A stretch of 64,000 nt of DNA, from assembly GCA_021739645.1 (NCBI GenBank), contig JAIPBL010000028.1:1-64000 (forward strand), written 5' to 3'. Under the pieces are notes generated by a model. It was given only the letters and a program-made list of their open reading frames with translations. It was not told the origin of the DNA and searched no databases. Below, in pieces: positions 58,834 to 64,000 of this stretch. The translations under genes and the position numbers were made by a program. Source of the stretch: Saprospiraceae bacterium. Lineage in GTDB: Bacteria; Bacteroidota; Bacteroidia; Chitinophagales; Saprospiraceae. The number at the start of each line of letters is the position of its first letter. Position 1 is the stretch's first letter.

Positions 58834-59670
58834 CTATTTATCACCTACGCCAATAAAAGGAACAGCTCCAGCTCCTGTAACTGTGGGGAGTATGCCGTTC
58901 CATTTTTCAATAGCCTTGAGGTTTGCCTCAATTTTTCTTAGTTCAATAAGGTCGGGTGAAATATTCATTTTTTGCAGTCTCAATGCTTCCGCCTCTGCTG
59001 TTGCAGCGGCAATCGTCTGTTCTGCTTCCACTTTTATCCTATCCAAATCCCGTTTAGCTTTAAGTGCATTCTGCTCCGCCGTCTGCTTTGCTTCAATAGC
59101 ATCCGTAAATATCTTGGAAAAACTAAACGAAACAATTGAAAATGCATCCACTGCAATATTGGATGGCAAAAGCCTGACATTAAGCGCTTCCTGCATTTCT
59201 GCGCTTACCAATGGTCTTTTGGTAATAAGTTCTTCTGCCGTATATCTTGCCGACACAGCTTTCATTACCTCCTGTATTGCAGGGTCAATCATACGTTCTT
59301 TGAATTCTACCCCGATAGATTGGTAAACCACATTTGCTTTGTCAGGAATCACGTGATAGTTAAGCGCAACCGATAAAGCAACATCCTGCAAATCAGATGA
59401 TGCTGCCGCTGCATCGGTAACTACTTTGTGAATCTTAACATCCATTAGTATAATTTCCTGGACTATGGGTATTCTGAAATGCATTCCTTCGTCTAATACC
59501 CTATCTTGAACAGCTCCAAAATTGAGGACGATACCTCTTTCGCCTGCCCCTACCTGAGTCCAGGGTTTGAAAAGGAAAAACAGTATTATCAGTACTCCAA
59601 GAATTACTAATTTTCTTGTTGGACCGTTATTCAGTGCATTCTTAAAAGCATCAATTTCCGGATTATTCAT
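58834..59670 (-). CDS. Prohibitin/SPFH-domain membrane protein
   Basis: A 278-residue protein with one N-terminal membrane anchor (LVILGVLIILFFLF), then an SPFH domain with the prohibitin pattern GAGERGIVLNFGAVQDRVLDEGMHFRIPIVQEI and LSVALNYHVIPDKANVVYQSIGVEFKERMIDPAIQEVMKAVSARYTAEELITKRP. A long Ala/Glu-rich coiled coil follows (AKQTAEQNALKAKRDLDRIKVEAEQTI). Prohibitins form large ring assemblies that guard membrane proteases or organise membrane microdomains. It is paired with the zinc-ribbon protein downstream and lies between two copies of the helicase tail, suggesting that the pair arrived by insertion. Confidence 0.9.
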   Translation of the reverse strand: MNNPEIDAFKNALNNGPTRKLVILGVLIILFFLFKPWTQVGAGERGIVLNFGAVQDRVLDEGMHFRIPIVQEIILMDVKIHKVVTDAAAASSDLQDVALSVALNYHVIPDKANVVYQSIGVEFKERMIDPAIQEVMKAVSARYTAEELITKRPLVSAEMQEALNVRLLPSNIAVDAFSIVSFSFSKIFTDAIEAKQTAEQNALKAKRDLDRIKVEAEQTIAAATAEAEALRLQKMNISPDLIELRKIEANLKAIEKWNGILPTVTGAGAVPFIGVGDK

Positions 59671-59784
59671 TTTTATTTTATTTTATTTCTGCAATAATAG
59701 CATTTTATATTGCATTTCAGGAATTTATAAAATCTAAACAAGTTATTTTTATGTTTTCTATTCAATTTAATTCCTAAGCTGAGG

Positions 59785-59870
59785 GGCCGCATTTTTACGT
59801 GATTCAGAAGAAAATGGGAAAGCGGGTGGGAATGGTGGGGACGGATGAGGTTGATTTGCACGGGTATTTG
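59785..59870 (+). pseudogene. Duplicated 3' end of the DEAD-box helicase gene
   Basis: This 86-bp stretch aligns without gaps to 58435-58520 of the helicase gene, with roughly a dozen mismatches, and would read PHFYVIQKKMGKRVGMVGTD instead of PHFYVIQKKMKKRVEMVETD; the stop codon TAG is TTG here. It has no upstream coding part. It makes the two genes in between flanked by direct repeats, as left by an insertion or a duplication that captured the helicase end. Confidence 0.85.
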
Positions 59871-59889
59871 GGGGGGGAGGTGCACCTTA

Positions 59890-60020
59890 GCGCAACTTTT
59901 CGTTTGAGCGGGATTTTTAGCCGAAAGTTCGCTAAAAGAACCGTACTTCAATAAAACGAAAACTGTCCAACGAAGCATTTCCCCGTTCCAGATGCAAAAC
60001 CGTTTTAGCTTTCTGTACAA
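59890..60020 (-). repeat. attC-like element E1, degenerate, downstream of the DUF4256 gene
   Basis: It shares with element E3 the ordered blocks GATTTTTAGC, AAAGTTC, AAGAAC, ACTT, AAAACTGTC and ACGAAGCA, and lies just beyond the stop codon at 60024. Its outer arms pair only poorly, so it looks like a decayed copy. Confidence 0.5.
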
Positions 60021-60023
60021 TAT

Positions 60024-60608
60024 TTAAACCCGTAGCGAGCCACGGAAACCCCTAGCGGCATAGTAAGATTCTGCGCCGTTGTGGTACGTGAAGACATGGT
60101 CGTAGCGGCGGTCACAAAAAATTGCCCCGCCGAGTTTTCTAATCTCAGCGGGTGTTTCCACCCAGCTCGACGTTTTCGTATCGAAATTTCCAAGTTGCTG
60201 CAGCTCCCGATATTGTGCTTCCGTCAAAAGCTCTATGCCCATGTCAATTGCTATATCCATGGCGTTGTTTGCTGGCTTATGTTCTTTCCTGGATTCCCAT
60301 GCTGCACGGTCGTAACAAATGCTTCTGCGCCCTTTCGGACTTTCTGCCGAACAATCATAAAAAATGTATTCGCCCGTCTGCGCATCATCCCCGATAGCTT
60401 TCGTGATTACGACATCCGGTTCGCCGCCAGTTTCTTCCATGATGTGGAGCGACCACAGTTTTTCTGGAGTGGCTTCCAGTTTTGCTTGTACTTTGGCCCA
60501 TTCTAAACCCTTATGACGGTTCATGTTTTTCTCAAAACGGGTTTTTAATGTGGAGAGGAGGGTTGAGCGTTGTTCTGGTAATAACCGCTTATTATTTTCA
60601 ATTGTCAT
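60024..60608 (-). CDS. DUF4256 family protein (cassette gene 1)
   Basis: A 194-residue soluble protein of a conserved uncharacterised family. It matches DUF4256 over its length: LSTLKTRFEKNMNRHKGLEWAKVQAKLE, LWSLHIMEETGGEPDV, EYIFYDCSAESPKGRRSICYDRAA, AMDIAIDMGIELLTEAQYRELQ, and FCDRRYDHVFTYHNGAESYYAARGFRGSLRV at the end. The strong conservation of Asp, Cys and Arg residues suggests an enzyme, but none is known. The start is the ATG at 60608; an upstream TTG start would overlap element E2. It is the left-most of three same-strand genes, each ending in an attC-like palindrome. Confidence 0.85.
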   Translation of the reverse strand: MTIENNKRLLPEQRSTLLSTLKTRFEKNMNRHKGLEWAKVQAKLEATPEKLWSLHIMEETGGEPDVVITKAIGDDAQTGEYIFYDCSAESPKGRRSICYDRAAWESRKEHKPANNAMDIAIDMGIELLTEAQYRELQQLGNFDTKTSSWVETPAEIRKLGGAIFCDRRYDHVFTYHNGAESYYAARGFRGSLRV

Positions 60609-60626
60609 AATGTTTTGTTCTGATTT

Positions 60627-60760
60627 GCACAACGTTTAGTATATGAAAAGTAGGCGATTTCGAAGCAGCAAACTTTCGATTAAACACAAAGTTTGATGCG
60701 AGCCAAAACCCTTTAATTTATTACTATTTCGCCTATTTTTTATATACATTGTTGTATGCC
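60627..60760 (-). repeat. attC-like element E2, between DUF4256 and hydrolase genes
   Basis: CAACGTTTAGTATATGAAAA and TATATACATTGTTG-type right arm pair over about 26 bp with few mismatches, enclosing a ~75-bp loop region. The right end lies three bases from the hydrolase stop codon. It ends in CAAC/GTTG cores resembling attC simple sites. Confidence 0.65.
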
Positions 60761-60763
60761 GTT

Positions 60764-62041
60764 TTATTTGTTCTCAATAGTACTTAACCATTCGGTTATT
60801 GATGCTAAATATTTTGGTGTCAGCATTTGAAAATAAGGAAATTCTTTATTTAAATAACTCATTGAGTGAGTAGTGTGTTCTAATAATAAAATTTCATATT
60901 CTTTTGATTCTGATTTTTTCAAAGCTTTTTCTATAATTTTATAGCTATTTTCAGGAATAACATTATCCGATAATCCTTGAATTACCAATATAGGCTGACT
61001 GATTTTTTTGAAGTAGGGAAGTCCACTAAAGTTTAGCTTGTAATCCTTTTGAATATTTTTTTCAGGAATCCAAATGTATTTATACCAATCCTGATTTATG
61101 TATTTATTTTTTATCGAGTTTAATTTTTTATAACTCATATTATTTGCTAAATAATCATATCCCGCTTTTTGAACCTTTGCAGCAGCATTTATATTTTTTT
61201 GACCAATCTGTTCTATATTCGTGTTTTTCCAATTATTTAAATCACTCTCCAAGAGTGTTCCACTCGGGCAACTTATAGAAATTCCAAATTTTAGTTCAGG
61301 TAATTTTATCAATATATAGGGTATTTTTATACCACCTTGACTACTTCCTTTTATTCCAATTTCAGATAATGAAAGGTTTGAAATTTTTGCAAAAAAGTGA
61401 ATTGCACTAATATCGTCGTAACATAAATCTTCTATGGTTGCTGATTGCCAATTTCCTTCCGATTTTCCAGTTCCTCGTTTATCGTAATTGAAAACGGTAT
61501 AACCAAGATTTGCAAAATAGGAAGCTTCGGCATTAGAGCCGCTTCGGTCATTTCCCTGTGACGATGTAACGAAAAACAAGCCTTTTTGCATTGAACTTTT
61601 TGGGTTCCATAATGTTCCGTGAAATTTTAAACCTTTGGAAATGAAGCTAACATCTTGTTTTTCAATTACGTTATATTCCGTTGCATTTTCTTCAATTAAG
61701 TCAGTTTCAAATGTGTTCAATAATTGCTCGCTTTCGTTGGAAAAAACGCTTAAATTTCCTTTGAAATTATTATTATGTTTTATGTATTTGTATTCATAAG
61801 TATAATAATCACTAACTACATAAAACGCAAGCAAGTCCTTCTTGAAAGTTGTATTTTGACAAGGGATTTCATAAGCGTTCATCTCTATACTCGAAAAAAA
61901 TGCCTTTGTTTCACCTTCTATTTCCGTAAGTTTGATTTTATAGTTGAAGGTTGATTTTCCGTAAGAAATACCGCCTAAAAAAGACTGTGCATTTAATGTT
62001 ACAGTAAAGATTAACATTGATAGAATTCCAAAATATTTCAT
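60764..62041 (-). CDS. Secreted alpha/beta hydrolase (cassette gene 2)
   Basis: A 425-residue protein with a signal peptide (to TLNAQ), then a ~110-residue N-terminal beta-rich part and an alpha/beta-hydrolase domain. The nucleophile elbow is GSSQGG near 242, the acid is in IQGLSDNVIPE, and the His is in LEHTTHSMSY, completing a Ser-Asp-His triad. YDKRGTGKSEGNW is the usual loop of peptidase- or esterase-type members. The substrate is unknown. AT content is high compared with the core genes. It has element E3 upstream and E2 directly after its stop. Confidence 0.85.
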   Translation of the reverse strand: MKYFGILSMLIFTVTLNAQSFLGGISYGKSTFNYKIKLTEIEGETKAFFSSIEMNAYEIPCQNTTFKKDLLAFYVVSDYYTYEYKYIKHNNNFKGNLSVFSNESEQLLNTFETDLIEENATEYNVIEKQDVSFISKGLKFHGTLWNPKSSMQKGLFFVTSSQGNDRSGSNAEASYFANLGYTVFNYDKRGTGKSEGNWQSATIEDLCYDDISAIHFFAKISNLSLSEIGIKGSSQGGIKIPYILIKLPELKFGISISCPSGTLLESDLNNWKNTNIEQIGQKNINAAAKVQKAGYDYLANNMSYKKLNSIKNKYINQDWYKYIWIPEKNIQKDYKLNFSGLPYFKKISQPILVIQGLSDNVIPENSYKIIEKALKKSESKEYEILLLEHTTHSMSYLNKEFPYFQMLTPKYLASITEWLSTIENK

Positions 62042-62060
62042 CCTTTATTGTTTTTTTAAT

Positions 62061-62197
62061 GGCATACAACGTTTTGCCGCTTGGCGTAGTGGCGGATTTT
62101 TAGCACAAAAGTTCAATCGAAGAACTGCACTTGAACCTACCACAAAACTGTCATACGAAGCACTGCACCCGCCATTACGCCAAACCGCTGTTATGCC
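62061..62197 (-). repeat. attC-like element E3, between hydrolase and methylase genes
   Basis: GGCATACAACG with GCCGCTTGGCGTAGTGGCGG at the left and CCGCCATTACGCCAAACCGC with TGTTATGCC at the right form a ~135-bp imperfect inverted repeat with unpaired extras, the shape of attC sites. It lies 20 bp after the methylase stop. Confidence 0.7.
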
Positions 62198-62216
62198 CAG
62201 TGCTTCTTTTTTCGGT

Positions 62217-63989
62217 CTATGCAAACATTGCCATTTGTCCATTGTTTACTGGTGTCATTTCACTAATAAAACTGTCCCACAAGTCAAGTGTCAAATTGAA
62301 TTTATACTTCTCGTTTAGCGTTTCAAGTTCTGTTTGTAGGTCGGCTTTGTCAATGTGTTTTGCTAATTCTAAAAGGTCAATTCTCATTAAAACGTCTTTT
62401 GTGAAAGTTCTTTTAGCGTCTGGAAAAGTAACTGATTGTAAGAACTGAACTGTCGTATTAGAATTTAAAAGAATTAGTGCGTAAACAGCAAATTCTATTT
62501 TGTCAAAACCTATTAAATAACAAGTGTCGTCAAGCATTACAGGTTTGTTGTCTTGGGGCAGAATGAGTGTAAAATGAAATGTCTTGTAAAGTCCTGATAT
62601 GGCAACTTTGAAAGGTTTGAAGGAATAGTCGCCAATACCAAATATTGAAAACAAAGGTTTTTTGTTGTAGATACTTGATTTTCTTGCATCAAAATTTGCT
62701 TGATGCTGTGTTAAGTATTGATAAGTTTTAGGATATTCAGTTTTGATATATTTTGTTTCTTGTCCAACTTTCTTTTGCGTAACAATCGTAAACTTTCGTG
62801 TCTGATTTATTACAGTATTTTTAAGGTCTGAACTTTTGAGAATACCGTAAACTAAACCGTCTTCCAATTTTACTTCTTCATTTAACCCATTTACATAATG
62901 TCCATTTACTTTATCCAATTCCATAACTGTTGAACAGTCGTGTTTTAAACCTTGTCGCCAAACAAAAGGACATTCTCCGTCAATTTCTTTCGTGTGAATG
63001 TAAGTGTCAATGTTTGAAACAAATTTATCGTTAAGCCAACCGAATTCAAGTTGAGATTTTTGATTGTTGTAAAAATCAAATTCCGTGCAATCAAATGTAG
63101 GAAGTGAGTTTAACTTACAATAGAATAAAGCTGCTTCAACGGAAACATTAAATTCTTTTTTGCTGTCAATGCAATGTTTTTCAATAGCTGAAATCTTGTA
63201 TCGGTTTTTATTTTGGTCAAAGACTATGTTTTTGATAACAGAATTTTTTACCAATAACAATAAATTCCCTTTCATATTTTGAAAGGTTTCAATCATCGTC
63301 AATGTAATAAATTCAGCAATGTCAAAATTGCCTTTTCCTGTCATTGCGTCTAAACCACTATGATTTTTGAAATTCGTTTTTTTAGGAAGATTGGTTGAAT
63401 TTAAACTACCCAATTTTGAATTGGTTACCCAAGGTGGATTACCAATTACTAAAATATCGTTCGTTGAATGTTTCTTAGCTATTTCTTTAAAATCGAAATC
63501 AAAAACATTGCAATGAACTATTAAAATTTCTGGTTTGTTTGAATTTGGATTAGAAAGGAAAAAATCTACAATGTTGAATTTGGTTTCCCAAACGTAAGGT
63601 TTGTAAATTTCAACACCGAAAATATTTTTGATGTTTTTAAAGTTGCGTAATGAAGCAATAATAAAATTTCCCTTTCCACAGGTTGGCTCAATTACAACTT
63701 CTGGCGAAATGTTTTTTGAAGATAAGTGTAACGTAACTTTATTCGCCAAATCTGAATTGGTTTGAAAGTCGCCATATTCTGCTCTGTCGGGTTCTTCAAC
63801 AATATTATTAGTAATTGAAAGAACTTCTTTAAGCGTTTCTAATTCTTCATCATTATCAAAAAAATGTATGATGCCGAAGGCATCATACATTTTTTGATTT
63901 GCCTTTTCAAAAGACGTAATCTTTTTCAGATTGTCATTTAAGAAATCTGAAACTTGATGAGTAATATTTGCTTCAAATACTTTCATCAT
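62217..63989 (-). CDS. Class I N6-adenine DNA methyltransferase (cassette gene 3)
   Basis: A 590-residue protein with SAM motif I EPTCGKGNF (near 95) and the catalytic N6-adenine motif NPPW in NDILVIGNPPWVTNSK (near 180), within a Eco57I/TaqI-like methylase core. The C-terminal ~250 residues (FKPFKVAISGLYKTFHFTL, LIGFDKIEFAVYALILLNS, TVQFLQSVTFPDAKRTFTKDVLMRIDLLEL) look like a target-recognition domain. It would methylate adenine in a specific DNA site. No nuclease domain is visible within it, and a restriction partner would have to be beyond the right edge. Translation begins at 63989 or 63986. It is AT-rich and followed by attC-like E3. Confidence 0.88.
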   Translation of the reverse strand: MMKVFEANITHQVSDFLNDNLKKITSFEKANQKMYDAFGIIHFFDNDEELETLKEVLSITNNIVEEPDRAEYGDFQTNSDLANKVTLHLSSKNISPEVVIEPTCGKGNFIIASLRNFKNIKNIFGVEIYKPYVWETKFNIVDFFLSNPNSNKPEILIVHCNVFDFDFKEIAKKHSTNDILVIGNPPWVTNSKLGSLNSTNLPKKTNFKNHSGLDAMTGKGNFDIAEFITLTMIETFQNMKGNLLLLVKNSVIKNIVFDQNKNRYKISAIEKHCIDSKKEFNVSVEAALFYCKLNSLPTFDCTEFDFYNNQKSQLEFGWLNDKFVSNIDTYIHTKEIDGECPFVWRQGLKHDCSTVMELDKVNGHYVNGLNEEVKLEDGLVYGILKSSDLKNTVINQTRKFTIVTQKKVGQETKYIKTEYPKTYQYLTQHQANFDARKSSIYNKKPLFSIFGIGDYSFKPFKVAISGLYKTFHFTLILPQDNKPVMLDDTCYLIGFDKIEFAVYALILLNSNTTVQFLQSVTFPDAKRTFTKDVLMRIDLLELAKHIDKADLQTELETLNEKYKFNLTLDLWDSFISEMTPVNNGQMAMFA

Positions 63990-64000
63990 TGAGGTTTGTT

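Noticed and set aside
59673..60020. Minus-strand 115-codon frame after the prohibitin gene
   Set aside because: It runs antisense through the duplicated helicase tail and attC-like E1; no start context or family match.
62217..63989. Methylase as a complete restriction-modification or BREX system
   Set aside because: No nuclease or other system gene is visible in the window, so only the methylase can be claimed.

Overview
The window looks like the chromosome of a gliding or surface-associated Bacteroidota, most likely of the Saprospiraceae/Cytophagia kind. The evidence is type IX secretion (T9SS) sorting domains of both type A and type B on giant secreted proteins, an intact sprA (T9SS translocon) beside ruvA, a SusC/SusD pair, the fused murF-alr gene, and recurrent TAnnTTTG-type -7 promoter boxes. 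No tRNA, rRNA or CRISPR array was seen.

Layout. 0-2.3 kb: a broken C39-peptidase ABC exporter and about 1.1 kb of decayed repeats holding a broken heptad-repeat frame, a palindrome/promoter and a tiny ORF. 2.3-15.7 kb: two giant secreted adhesin-like proteins around an HTH-Fic protein, then murF-alr, whose reading frame has absorbed three kinds of genomic repeat. 16.1-36.4 kb: a polysaccharide utilisation locus (PUL) on the minus strand. From promoter-proximal to distal it runs SusC, [DUF4240 + GIY-YIG pair], SusD, a carbohydrate-active-like protein with LamG, [Fic], a five-LamG protein, a GH130 phosphorylase, an MFS transporter and a lipoprotein paralogue; a divergent AraC-type regulator lies at its head. 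36.5-57.2 kb: core genes ruvA, sprA, moaA, coaX, an outer-membrane barrel, two TPR paralogues, then a 1,882-residue M43 metalloprotease with a type B signal. 57.3-64 kb: a DEAD-box helicase followed by an AT-rich accessory region with a zinc-ribbon membrane protein, a prohibitin-like protein, a duplicated helicase tail, and three single-gene units (DUF4256 protein, alpha/beta hydrolase, N6-adenine methylase), each ending in a ~135-bp imperfect palindrome like an integron attC.

How it works together. The PUL genes would bind (LamG, SusD), import (SusC, MFS) and phosphorolyse (GH130) an external glycan, probably mannose-containing. Secreted parts with type A tails would leave through the T9SS, whose SprA subunit is in the window. 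A paired direct repeat, TGGTACTTTGGTG with a 21-bp repeat distance, occurs exactly three times: before susC/araC, susD and the five-LamG gene. This spacing is what an AraC-type dimer recognises, and it re-establishes control after each foreign-looking insertion in the locus.

Main points for a second look: (1) the DUF4240/GIY-YIG pair, which resembles a toxin-immunity module, wedged between susC and susD; (2) the three-site operator set; (3) the attC-like cassette run at the right end; (4) a 7-bp tandem repeat inside the essential murF-alr frame; (5) composite four-hairpin palindromic elements present in matching form at two places, with a third of similar design.
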